DNA of 40,472 bases, taken from positions 1-40,472 of the forward strand of contig JAFGSZ010000129.1 of the NCBI GenBank assembly GCA_016934395.1, read 5' to 3'. Position numbers and translations under genes: made by a program. This DNA is from Bacteroidales bacterium (GTDB lineage Bacteria > Bacteroidota > Bacteroidia > Bacteroidales > UBA10428). The notes beneath the pieces are model-generated. The model was not told where the DNA came from. It did not search any database and was given only the letters and a program-made list of their open reading frames with translations. Of the stretch, positions 26,075-34,759 are shown one piece after another; position 1 is the first letter of the stretch; every line of letters begins with the position of its first letter.

Positions 26075-29000
26075 CTAAATCTTATTTATTTTAATTAAGG
26101 TATGCACCTCATCATCTAATTCTACCTTATGTGCCTCATTTCTTTCAAGTTTATTAACGGCTTGAATTCTAAATGCCAGGGTTTGTGATTGAATGTATTC
26201 TGCAAATTTTTCAACAGCTTCATTTATTTTTTCATGTTTTTCGATTTCTATAGATATCTTGTCTGTTACTTCAAAGCCACTGTCTTTTCTCAGGTTTTGT
26301 ATCCTGTTTACCAGTTCACGGGCAATACCCTCTTGCTGTAATTCTTCAGATATAGTGATATCTATGGCCACTGTTAATTTCCCCTGGTTTGCAACCAGCC
26401 ATCCGGGAATATCTTCCGAAGTAATTTCAACATCTTCCAGGGATAATTGTAAATTCTCACCTCCTGCAAAAATTTCAATAGTTCCCTGTGATTCAAAGCT
26501 GCTAATTTCCTCCTGTGACAATGTATTAATCTGCTGAGAAATTTCTTTCATCAATTTACCAAATTTAGGCCCTAAAAGTTTAAAATTCGGTTTAATTTTT
26601 TTAACAAGAATCCCGGATGTATCTTTCAGATATTCAATCTCTTTAACATTTACTTCAGACAATATTAACGATTTTACCTTTTCAATCTTGCTTTCAATAC
26701 TGTCATTGAGCAATGGAACAATCATTTTTTGTAAAGGTTGCCTGACTTTTATGTTCACTTTTCTACGCAATCCAAGAATCATTGAAGAGATTTGCTGGGC
26801 AAGCTCCATTCGTTCTTCAAGGTCGTGATCGATAACTGCAGGATCATATTTTGTGAAAGAACCCAAATGTACGGAACTTTCTGACGCGGTTATATTAAGA
26901 TCCCTGGAAAGTTTGTCCATATAAAACGGGGCTATTGGTGAAGATAACCTGGCAACCGTTTCAATACAAGTATAAAGCGTCTGGTATGCCGATAGTTTAT
27001 CTTTTGTAAACTCCCCACCCCAGTATCTTTTTCGGTTAAGCCGCACATACCAGTTGCTTAAGTGCTCAATAACAAAATACTGTATTGCCCGTCCTGCTTT
27101 TGTAAGTTCATAATCTTCATAATGTTCTTCTACTTCACGGATCAGGGAATTCAGCAGGGAAATAATCCACCGGTCAATTTCGGGGCGTTCTTTTACAGGT
27201 ATTTTTTCCTGCGAATTATCAAATCCGTCAATATTGGCATATAATGCAAAAAATGAATAGGTGTTGTAAAGGGTTCCAAAAAACTTCCTTTTTACTTCAT
27301 CTACCCCTTCGATATCGAATTTTAAATTATCCCATGGCTGGGCATTGGTGATCATATACCACCGCAAGGGATCCGATCCGAATTGTTCGATGGTTTTGAA
27401 AGGATCCACGGCATTGCCCAGCCGTTTCGACATTTTATTCCCGCTTTTATCAAGTATCAGTCCGTTACTGATGATATTTTTAAAAGCCACGGAATCAAAC
27501 AGCATTGAGGCTATGGCATGTAAGGTAAAAAACCATCCCCGGGTCTGGTCTACCCCTTCGGCAATAAAATCGGCAGGGAATACTTTATTAAATTCATCTT
27601 CAGAAACTGAGAAAGGATAATGTACCTGTGCATAGGGCATGGCGCCGGAATCGAACCATACATCGATCAGGTCGGTTTCTCTTAACATTTTTTTCCCGGT
27701 ACCCGAAACAAGAATTATGTCATCAACAAATGGCCGGTGAAGATCGAAATGCTTATAATTTGTATCTGAATTATCTCCTTCAACATATTCGGCCAGGGGA
27801 TTATCCTTCATAAACCCTGCTTTCACCGACTTGTCAATCTCAGCTTTTAATTCTGCAACTGAACCAATACACATCTGCTCTTTTTTATCCTCGCTTATCC
27901 AAATAGGCAAGGGAGTACCCCAGTACCTCGACCGGCTGAGGTTCCAATCCACCAGATTTTCAAGCCATTTACCAAATCTTCCGGTTCCGGTAGATTCCGG
28001 TTTCCAGTTAATGGTTTTATTCAGCTCCATCATACGATCTTTAAGGGCAGTAGTTTTAATAAACCACGAATCCATGGGATAGTACAGTACGGGTTTATCT
28101 GTTCGCCAGCAATGCGGATAATTATGAACATGTTTTTCAATCCTGAACGCTTTGTTTTCTTTTTTCAGATGCACTGCAATTTCCACATCAATGGTCGGGT
28201 CATTTTCATCCATCTTGGGATCGTAGGAATTTTTTACATATTTCCCGGCAAAATCATAATATGTTTTTGTATTTACATATTTCTTCACAAATTCTTCATC
28301 CAGGTCGTCGATTCTAACAAACCTCCCTTTTTTATCCACTAACGGACCGGTTTGCTGATTTTTATCAAGGACAATCAATGGAGGAATATCATTTTGTTGC
28401 GCCACCCGATAATCGTCGGCGCCAAATGTTGGCGCAATATGAACAATCCCGGTACCTTCTTCAATTGTTACAAAATCTCCCAATAACACCCTGAATGCTT
28501 CTTTCTCAGGTTTTACCCAGTTAAGCAACTGTTCGTAATGAATTCCCTCAAGCTTTTTACCCGTGTATTCGCTCAGGATTTTATAAGGAATATTTTTATC
28601 GTCGCCGGTATAATCTTCAATACTCAGCAGTTCGTTATTTTTACTGAAATATACCGGAAACAGGTCTTTGGCAAGAATTACAATTACAGGTTTGCCCGTA
28701 TAGGGATTAAATGTACGTACCAGGCAGTATTTAATATTAGCACCAATAGCCAATGCAGTATTTGAAGGCAGGGTCCAGGGGGTGGTAGTCCATGCCAGAA
28801 AATAAATATCTGTATCGGCGTTTTTAAATAAAAACTCTGAGGTTGTGTCCCTGATCACTTTAAACTGGGCAACACAGGTTGTGTCTTTTACATCTTTATA
28901 GGCTCCGGGCTGGTTTAACTCGTGAGTGCTCAACCCGGTTCCTGCAGCCGGTGAATAAGGTTGTATGGAATAACCTTTATACAGCAATCCTTTTTTGTAA

Positions 29001-29503
29001 AGTTCTTTCAGCAGGTACCACAACGTTTCGATATACCTGTTATCGTAAGTAATATACGGATGGTCCATATCTACCCAGTACCCCATTTTTTCTGTGAGGT
29101 CTTCCCATTCTCTGGTATATTTCATTACCTCTTTCCGGCAGGTATTGTTATACTCTTCAATACTGATTTTATTTCCAATATCCTCTTTGGTAATCCCCAG
29201 CGATTTTTCAACACTCAGTTCCACAGGTAGTCCATGGGTGTCCCATCCTGCTTTTCTTTCCACATGATATCCCTGCAGTGTTTTATACCTGCAGATTATA
29301 TCTTTGATCGTACGGGAAATTACATGATGGATGCCCGGCATACCATTCGCCGAAGGAGGGCCTTCGTAAAAAATAAATGTAGATTGGTTTTTATTTTTTT
29401 CCAGGCTCTTTTTAAATGTATTTTCCTTATTCCATTTTTCCAGAATCTCGATATTTATTTTCGCAAGATCAAATTCTTTATATTCAGGAAATTTACGCTT
29501 CAT
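26075..29503 (-). CDS. ileS: Isoleucine--tRNA ligase, IleS2 type with GxHH signature
   Basis: A 1142-residue class I synthetase. The Rossmann core opens with FYEGPPSANGMPGIHHV, so the HIGH signature is G57-I58-H59-H60. The KMSKS loop is GNKMSKRLGN (~residue 690). AGWDTHGLPVE and an editing domain (~residues 200-420, with TTTPWTLPSNTALAI and GTGIVHIAPTFGADDY) are present. The C-terminal region (residues ~950-1142) lacks the Cys zinc cluster of bacterial IleS1 and is of the IleS2/eukaryote-like kind. It charges tRNA-Ile. IleS2 enzymes are commonly insensitive to mupirocin; the swapped GxHH signature has been linked with especially strong resistance. A near-consensus promoter lies upstream. Confidence 0.97.
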   Translation of the reverse strand: MKRKFPEYKEFDLAKINIEILEKWNKENTFKKSLEKNKNQSTFIFYEGPPSANGMPGIHHVISRTIKDIICRYKTLQGYHVERKAGWDTHGLPVELSVEKSLGITKEDIGNKISIEEYNNTCRKEVMKYTREWEDLTEKMGYWVDMDHPYITYDNRYIETLWYLLKELYKKGLLYKGYSIQPYSPAAGTGLSTHELNQPGAYKDVKDTTCVAQFKVIRDTTSEFLFKNADTDIYFLAWTTTPWTLPSNTALAIGANIKYCLVRTFNPYTGKPVIVILAKDLFPVYFSKNNELLSIEDYTGDDKNIPYKILSEYTGKKLEGIHYEQLLNWVKPEKEAFRVLLGDFVTIEEGTGIVHIAPTFGADDYRVAQQNDIPPLIVLDKNQQTGPLVDKKGRFVRIDDLDEEFVKKYVNTKTYYDFAGKYVKNSYDPKMDENDPTIDVEIAVHLKKENKAFRIEKHVHNYPHCWRTDKPVLYYPMDSWFIKTTALKDRMMELNKTINWKPESTGTGRFGKWLENLVDWNLSRSRYWGTPLPIWISEDKKEQMCIGSVAELKAEIDKSVKAGFMKDNPLAEYVEGDNSDTNYKHFDLHRPFVDDIILVSGTGKKMLRETDLIDVWFDSGAMPYAQVHYPFSVSEDEFNKVFPADFIAEGVDQTRGWFFTLHAIASMLFDSVAFKNIISNGLILDKSGNKMSKRLGNAVDPFKTIEQFGSDPLRWYMITNAQPWDNLKFDIEGVDEVKRKFFGTLYNTYSFFALYANIDGFDNSQEKIPVKERPEIDRWIISLLNSLIREVEEHYEDYELTKAGRAIQYFVIEHLSNWYVRLNRKRYWGGEFTKDKLSAYQTLYTCIETVARLSSPIAPFYMDKLSRDLNITASESSVHLGSFTKYDPAVIDHDLEERMELAQQISSMILGLRRKVNIKVRQPLQKMIVPLLNDSIESKIEKVKSLILSEVNVKEIEYLKDTSGILVKKIKPNFKLLGPKFGKLMKEISQQINTLSQEEISSFESQGTIEIFAGGENLQLSLEDVEITSEDIPGWLVANQGKLTVAIDITISEELQQEGIARELVNRIQNLRKDSGFEVTDKISIEIEKHEKINEAVEKFAEYIQSQTLAFRIQAVNKLERNEAHKVELDDEVHTLIKINKI

Positions 29504-29548
29504 TCCGTCTGCTTTTTATTATAGCTGTGAGTGATTTTAAAAATTGCA

Positions 29549-29579
29549 CAAAGATAGATTTCTACTTACAAAAAAACAA
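29549..29579 (-). promoter_or_regulatory. Promoter of the ileS unit
   Basis: On the minus strand: TTG (29579-29577), a 20-base spacer, then TATCTTTG (29556-29549). Both elements and the spacing match the Bacteroidota primary promoter consensus. The box ends 45 bases before the ileS ATG. It probably also serves the DksA-like gene downstream. Confidence 0.6.
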
Positions 29580-29633
29580 TTATATTGTGCTTAAACTCAG
29601 ATCATATCAAAGGAAACTGATAATAGCTCCTGA

Positions 29634-30674
29634 TCAGGCCTTTTTAAGGGTAAAAGCAAAAGAAGTCCCTTTATCTGCCTGGCTCCTTACGTTGATGGTC
29701 TGATTATGGGCTTCAATAATATGCTTCACAATGGACAGTCCTAACCCGGTACCTCCCATTTCCCTGGATCTGCTCTTATCGGTACGATAAAATCGTTCAA
29801 AAACCCGAGGCAGATCCTTTTCAGAAATTCCAATGCCGTTGTCCGATATTTCTACCAAAATGTTTTCTCCCATATCAAGAAAATCCACCATGGTTTTCCC
29901 ATGTGATTTGCCGTATTTTATTGAATTCACAATAAGGTTATTTATGGCTTCCAGAATTCGTTTTTTATCCGCAAGTATAAAAATTGGTTCTTCAGCGCTT
30001 CTCGAAAATTTTAGTTTAATATTGTGTTCTTTGGCCATCATTTCATGAAGCTCAAATACTTCTTCAAATAATGTAACTATATCAAATTTTTTAATATCCA
30101 GCTTTAGTTCTCCGGATTCAAGACGTGATATTGATTCAAGATCATTCACTATTGATATCATCCGGTTTACGCTTTTTTCTGCACGTTGCAGATACAAGCG
30201 GTTAATCAACGGGTCTTCAAGCCCGCCGTCGAGCAGGGTAAGCACATAACCCTGAATATTAAAAATGGGGGTCCGTAATTCATGTGAAACATTCCCGATG
30301 TATTCCCGACGGTACTTTTCAAGCTGCCGGAGCTGTGCAATTTCCTGTGTTCTGTTTTTTGCCCAAAGTAACACCTCATCCTGCACATCTGCAATAACAT
30401 CCATTTTTTCAAGATCTTTTCGTAACTCCTTTTCAGGAATATTTACATTATGTATGGTTTTATAAATGGGATTAATTTTTTCGAAAATAAAACTATTCAA
30501 AAAATAATATAAAATCAGATACATAATAAAAAATACCAGCAATACGGCCAGCAATACCACCGGTAAAAAGTAATCGGTTTCTGTTTTAGAAATAACCCCA
30601 ATTGTAATTCCGGTTAATACCGAAGCTATGAAGGCCAGAATAATAGCCATTTTTCTTGGAGAAGTACTTTTCAT
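29634..30674 (-). CDS. PhoR-like sensor histidine kinase
   Basis: A 346-residue membrane kinase. Two N-terminal membrane helices (~9-28 and ~36-60) are joined by a loop of only about eight residues, so there is almost no extracellular sensor. A coiled linker leads to the HisKA domain with His131 (NVSHELRTPIFN), then the HATPase domain with the N box (NNLIVNSIKYG), G1 (DNGIGI), F box (RVFERFYRTDKSRS) and G2 (GGTGLGLSIV). This is the PhoR/envelope-stress type. No response regulator is adjacent, whereas PhoR-like kinases usually sit beside one. It may sense membrane state or another membrane protein. It is 130 bases upstream of ileS on the same strand. Confidence 0.93.
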   Translation of the reverse strand: MKSTSPRKMAIILAFIASVLTGITIGVISKTETDYFLPVVLLAVLLVFFIMYLILYYFLNSFIFEKINPIYKTIHNVNIPEKELRKDLEKMDVIADVQDEVLLWAKNRTQEIAQLRQLEKYRREYIGNVSHELRTPIFNIQGYVLTLLDGGLEDPLINRLYLQRAEKSVNRMISIVNDLESISRLESGELKLDIKKFDIVTLFEEVFELHEMMAKEHNIKLKFSRSAEEPIFILADKKRILEAINNLIVNSIKYGKSHGKTMVDFLDMGENILVEISDNGIGISEKDLPRVFERFYRTDKSRSREMGGTGLGLSIVKHIIEAHNQTINVRSQADKGTSFAFTLKKA

Positions 30675-31061
30675 GCCACGAGCAATTTTTGGTTTTCCGC
30701 TAATTCTTTATCCAATAAATCAAATAAGAACAGGATTGTAATATTATAATAAAATGCAGATAAAACGGTTAAGTTTTTATTGTAAATTATTAATTAATAG
30801 TAAATTCTGCTTTAAACCCAAATTCCGCATTAGAAGATGCGGAATCGACTAAGAAATTGTAATTCAATATTTTTACAAATGTCTCAAACAATTACTAAAT
30901 CGATGTTAATCCTCATAAAATCATCAGTTCGGCCAAAAAATACCTTCTAATGACTAATTTGGATTAAATTTATTCTTTTTTATTAAATACCTGCTCATCT
31001 TTAGCATTTATGCATACTATATATTTCTTTAATTTTAATCCGTATTCATATATATATATAA
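30675..31061. other. 387-base spacer with a 9-bp inverted repeat
   Basis: No gene is supported here. It holds a perfect inverted repeat, ATTCCGCAT (30822-30830) and ATGCGGAAT (30837-30845), with a 6-base loop and no T run, so it looks more like a protein-binding site or RNA hairpin than a terminator. A short AT dinucleotide run (around 31050-31058) directly precedes the next gene. I found no full promoter match for either flanking gene. Confidence 0.5.
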
Positions 31062-31400
31062 ATGAAAGTAAATAAATCAACCTTAATCCGCTGGAAAATC
31101 TATATCGACAGGGCCCGGATGTATATAGGCTATATCCAGTTTCTTATGTTAATTGTGGTATTTATTAATTCAATAAAAGGAAATACTTACGGCCGTCTGC
31201 TGGTAGATTATTCTTTTATTTCCATCCCGTTGCTGTTTATTGTATTTATCGGAAGTTCTCTGGCGCTTGGATATTTTGATTCAAAATTAGGTATCCGCAG
31301 CGAAGAAATGAGAAATATGTCGAATGCCAATCCTGTGCAGCGCGAAATTCTTGAAACCATCCGAGAACTAAAAGAAGAGCTGAAAAACCGTAAGGAATAA
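31062..31400 (+). CDS. Small two-helix membrane protein, unknown function
   Basis: A 112-residue protein with two hydrophobic segments (~residues 21-38, MYIGYIQFLMLIVVFIN, and ~51-71, FISIPLLFIVFIGSSLALGYF), a basic N-terminus and a charged C-terminal helix (PVQREILETIRELKEELKNRKE) likely to form a coiled coil. I recognise no family. The ATG at 31062 follows the AT-rich tract and the composition is like its neighbours. It ends 12 bases before the convergent ribE stop. The regular membrane pattern and length suggest a real gene, but no function can be assigned. Confidence 0.65.
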   Translation: MKVNKSTLIRWKIYIDRARMYIGYIQFLMLIVVFINSIKGNTYGRLLVDYSFISIPLLFIVFIGSSLALGYFDSKLGIRSEEMRNMSNANPVQREILETIRELKEELKNRKE

Positions 31401-31412
31401 AAGCACCAGGCA

Positions 31413-32012
31413 CTATTTGCCCAATTGTTGTTTTACAATTTTTGCCACATATTTACCGATAATGTCGAACTCGAGATTCACCACAGTTCCGGGTTTAAAC
31501 TGGTGAAAATTTGTTACCTCATAGGTAAAAGGAATAATAGCCACCTGAAATGTATTTTCTTTTGAATTCACTACAGTGAGGCTTACCCCGTTAATAGAAA
31601 TGGAACCTTTCTCAACTGTAATATAATCTTCACGGGCCGGCTCGTATTCAAATGTAAAATACCAGCTCCCGTCTGCTTCTTCAACAGAAACACATCTGGC
31701 AGTCTGGTCAACATGGCCCTGAACAATATGGCCGTCAAGGCGATCGTTCATCTTCATACTCCTTTCAAGATTTACCTTGTCTCCGATTTTTAATTCCGAA
31801 AGGTTCGATTTTAACAAGGTTTCTTTAATAGCAGTAACCGTATAATTATTTTCTGTTTTTTTCACCACGGTAAGACATACTCCGTTATGAGATATACTCT
31901 GATCAATAGACAATTCATTTACAAATGAACATTCCATGGTAATGTGTAAATTTTCCTGATCTTTTTCAAGACGAACTACTTTGGCTGCTTCTTCAACAAT
32001 TCCTGAAAACAT
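31413..32012 (-). CDS. ribE: Riboflavin synthase, alpha chain
   Basis: A 199-residue protein made of two tandem lumazine-binding domains. The first begins MFSGIVEE and contains SISHNGVCLTVV. The second begins near DGHIVQGHVDQTA (~residue 93) and contains SISINGVSLTVV. The pairing of S-I-(S/N)-G-V-x-L-T-V in both halves and the exact MFxGIVE start identify riboflavin synthase, which dismutates two 6,7-dimethyl-8-ribityllumazine molecules to riboflavin. No other rib gene is nearby. It is divergent from the SDR gene and shares a palindromic promoter region with it. Confidence 0.96.
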   Translation of the reverse strand: MFSGIVEEAAKVVRLEKDQENLHITMECSFVNELSIDQSISHNGVCLTVVKKTENNYTVTAIKETLLKSNLSELKIGDKVNLERSMKMNDRLDGHIVQGHVDQTARCVSVEEADGSWYFTFEYEPAREDYITVEKGSISINGVSLTVVNSKENTFQVAIIPFTYEVTNFHQFKPGTVVNLEFDIIGKYVAKIVKQQLGK

Positions 32013-32061
32013 ATTTGCTTTATATTTAGGATATTTATAAAAATATAAACTCTGATAATTC

Positions 32062-32077
32062 TATCTTTGCAAAGATA
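32062..32077. promoter_or_regulatory. Palindromic back-to-back -7 boxes for ribE and the SDR gene
   Basis: TATCTTTGCAAAGATA is a perfect 16-bp palindrome. Each half is a TAnnTTTG -7 box, one facing the SDR gene (ATG 47 bases away) and one facing ribE (ATG 50 bases away). The distances are nearly equal. No TTG is seen at -33 on either side. The site could be a shared promoter core, an operator, or both. Confidence 0.45.
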
Positions 32078-32123
32078 AAGCTCTTGTTGCACTTTACATA
32101 ATTGTTTTATAATTCTTGTTTTC

Positions 32124-33149
32124 ATGATACTGGTTACAGGAGGTACAGGATTGGTAGGGTCTCACTTGTTATACAAACTTACAAGTGAAGGTGAAAAGGT
32201 ATGTGCATTAAGAAGAACTAACAGCAAGCCGGATTTGGTTAAAAAAGTTTTTTCGTACTATACATCCGATTTCGAAAAACTTTTTCAATCCATTACCTGG
32301 ATCGAAGGAGATGTACGCGATAAAATCTCTCTGGATAAAGCAATTTCGGGCGTTGACAAAATTTATCATGCTGCAGCCGTGGTTTCTTTCCACAGCGATG
32401 ATAAAAAAATAATGAAATCTGTTAATATTCAGGGTACGGCGAATGTAGTAAATGTGGCGCTGGAAAATAATATTAAAAAATTATGCTATGTGAGTTCAGT
32501 GGCAGCGCTTGGTTATAAGAACGAAAACGGATATATAACAGAAAAAAATTACTGGAAAGCAGCTAAATTTAAAACCGCTTATGCCAAAAGTAAATTCCAG
32601 TCCGAATTAGAAGTCTGGAGAGGAATTTATGAAGGATTAGATGCAGTTATTGTAAATCCTTCGGTGATCCTGGGGCCAGGAAACTGGATCAATGGCAGTT
32701 CATCCATTATCCACAGGGTGTATAAGGGATTAAAATTTTATACGTCAGGGTCCACAGGGTACGTGGATGTCAGGGATGTTGTAAACTGTATGGTACAACT
32801 CATGGAAAGTGATATTTCAGGTGAACGTTTTTTGCTGAATGGCGGTAATTTATCGTATAAAGAGGTGTTTGGAACCATTTCAACCTGTTTATTTAAAAAA
32901 CCTCCCCGGTACAATGCCCGGCCGGTGTGGCTTGAAATTGCATGGAGGCTGGCCAAAGTCTGGCAAATGGTGTCCGGGCAAAAGCCCGTTATTACGCGTG
33001 ATCTTGCAAAAGCAGCTTTTAAAACCAATTATTATTCAAATGATAAGGTTAAAGAAGCATTACATTACGAATTTATTCCCATTAATCAATCGCTGGAAGA
33101 TAACTGTAAATTGTACCTGAAGGACCTGGAAGTTAAAATCCAAAATTGA
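32124..33149 (+). CDS. NAD-dependent epimerase/dehydratase (extended SDR)
   Basis: A 341-residue extended short-chain dehydrogenase. The nucleotide loop is GGTGLVGSHLL (residues 6-16), D65-like acidic residues follow in EGDVRD, and AAVVSFHS and the SSVAALGY strand lead to the catalytic YAKSK (Tyr/Lys). The C-terminal substrate domain contains VNPSVILGPGNW and DVRDV. Relatives reduce or epimerise nucleotide sugars, dihydroflavonol-like compounds or sterols; substrate cannot be assigned. It does not show the Gmd or Fcl signatures. The 3' end overlaps the convergent Wzi-like gene by 17 bases (33133-33149). Confidence 0.85.
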   Translation: MILVTGGTGLVGSHLLYKLTSEGEKVCALRRTNSKPDLVKKVFSYYTSDFEKLFQSITWIEGDVRDKISLDKAISGVDKIYHAAAVVSFHSDDKKIMKSVNIQGTANVVNVALENNIKKLCYVSSVAALGYKNENGYITEKNYWKAAKFKTAYAKSKFQSELEVWRGIYEGLDAVIVNPSVILGPGNWINGSSSIIHRVYKGLKFYTSGSTGYVDVRDVVNCMVQLMESDISGERFLLNGGNLSYKEVFGTISTCLFKKPPRYNARPVWLEIAWRLAKVWQMVSGQKPVITRDLAKAAFKTNYYSNDKVKEALHYEFIPINQSLEDNCKLYLKDLEVKIQN

Positions 33150-34731
33150 TTCCCACAGATAATGTTGTGGGGCTGTTATAATAAAACCCGGGAGTGTATT
33201 TTTCCACATCTCCGGTAATCCGCGACTGTTCAATTTCAAGAAATCCATACAAATCATTAATAACCTGGTAACTTGCAGAAAATCCGATGGTGCTTTTTTG
33301 CCATTCCACTGTATTTAAAAACAAATCTACCACCTCAAGCCTGGGGGTTCCCAGACTTTCATGATCGGGACCGTGCCGGGCATAATCGTAACTGAGTTTT
33401 AAGGATAATCCCCGTATGGGTATATATTTCAGATCCACATATATTTCGCGCGAATTATCCTGAAGGTAATGCCCCAGGTTATAAAAATTCGATTCGTAAG
33501 TGGTGGTGGGCATATCGTGCTTGTAAACCAGCGGATAACTTTGAAAATATTCAGCCCTGAGAAAAATATTGTTCACCAGATTTGAAACCTGAAATCCAAA
33601 TTTCAGACTGTAATAATCAAAATGCCCGTTTTGTTTAAAGCGGGTAAATGACAAATCATCAAAAAATAACGTAGCATAAAGGTGTAAATGATTAATCTGC
33701 CGCGAACTGATGTCGAAAAATAATTGCGAGTTTTCACCTCCCTGGTTACTTCCGGTCTGATTGAGCGTGTGATCTACGGATTTATACAAAAATATCGGTA
33801 TAAGATAGGCAGGGTGAATATTTTTGTCGCTGTAAATAATGGAATTTCCCACAGAAGCAAAAAAGCGCTCAAAGGGTTTAAAGGTAAACAGGTTGGCCGC
33901 CATGTATTTATTCCTGTAGACCAATCTTGTATTTGTGCCGTATGGATTCGTATACCTGTAGCTGCTTATACTATCCACCACACCCGATACCAGCCAGCCA
34001 TGGACATAATTAAATTCGAACCATTTTGCCGGTTTCAGATTTAATTTAATATGTGCAAAAGAAGGCGCCTTATCCGAAATTATGGAAGGATATTGATAAA
34101 AATTCCCCCATTGCATATGGTCTTTTACCAATCCTACGATTCCCCATTTCCATGCCCAGGTAAGGCCTCCGCGCATTTCACTAAAATCCTGCCCGCTTTT
34201 ATATTTGGCCCCGGGCCGTGTAGTGAGAAACTCCGGATCGGATAATATACTTTTTTCATGATTATCGCGCAACCCGGCATAAAATCCAAAATGCTCTCCG
34301 GCATAAGCAAACACTTCCGCACCATTCCACCGGTGATAATTGCTCCCGTTTTGATTGCTCCAGTATTGTATGCCGGCAATTGCATTAAGCGAAAAGGTGA
34401 ACAGGGAATCTTTATAATAAAAAAGATCAAAACGTTTCTTGAAATTTTTATCCGGCTGGAGCTCTTTATTAAAATCTTTGAGATAAAAGAAAAGTTCTTC
34501 CTGCTGGCGTTTGTTTAGCTGAGAAATTTTTTCTTCTATCTCCGATAATTTTTTTGCAATAAAAATTCTTGAATAGGGCTTTACGGCAGAATTCAATTCA
34601 ATTAGTTTATCCCCGGCCATTTCATCAAGAAAAGAATATATTGCCGTGTTTGAAACATGGTAATAAACCTCCTGGGTAGAGGCCAATTGCACTGCAAAAA
34701 AAAATATGCCAGAAAAAAATGCGAGTCTCAA
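33133..34731 (-). CDS. Wzi-like capsule-assembly outer-membrane protein
   Basis: A 532-residue protein with a signal peptide (~residues 1-19, cleavage near ASTQ), an N-terminal helical segment (YSFLDEMAGDKLIELN... KPYSRIFIAKKLSEIEEKI), and a long beta-barrel region rich in alternating aromatic strands ending in GINFGF, a terminal Phe as in outer-membrane barrels. The layout and motifs such as FAYAGEHFGFYAGLRDN and WGIVGLVKDHMQWG fit the Wzi family (PF14052), which anchors capsular polysaccharide to the cell surface. It is directly downstream of the sugar transferase on the same strand (28-base gap), which supports a polysaccharide role. Confidence 0.75.
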   Translation of the reverse strand: MRLAFFSGIFFFAVQLASTQEVYYHVSNTAIYSFLDEMAGDKLIELNSAVKPYSRIFIAKKLSEIEEKISQLNKRQQEELFFYLKDFNKELQPDKNFKKRFDLFYYKDSLFTFSLNAIAGIQYWSNQNGSNYHRWNGAEVFAYAGEHFGFYAGLRDNHEKSILSDPEFLTTRPGAKYKSGQDFSEMRGGLTWAWKWGIVGLVKDHMQWGNFYQYPSIISDKAPSFAHIKLNLKPAKWFEFNYVHGWLVSGVVDSISSYRYTNPYGTNTRLVYRNKYMAANLFTFKPFERFFASVGNSIIYSDKNIHPAYLIPIFLYKSVDHTLNQTGSNQGGENSQLFFDISSRQINHLHLYATLFFDDLSFTRFKQNGHFDYYSLKFGFQVSNLVNNIFLRAEYFQSYPLVYKHDMPTTTYESNFYNLGHYLQDNSREIYVDLKYIPIRGLSLKLSYDYARHGPDHESLGTPRLEVVDLFLNTVEWQKSTIGFSASYQVINDLYGFLEIEQSRITGDVEKYTPGFYYNSPTTLSVGINFGF

Positions 34732-34759
34732 CGTATAAAATTATTAATCTGTTATGTAA

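Noticed and set aside
26193-29524. Many plus-strand open frames opposite ileS
   Set aside because: All mirror the conserved synthetase frame and show no protein features of their own.
33724-34518. Plus-strand open frames of 60-106 codons opposite the Wzi-like gene
   Set aside because: They are antisense to a well-supported barrel protein and have no motifs, signal or start context.
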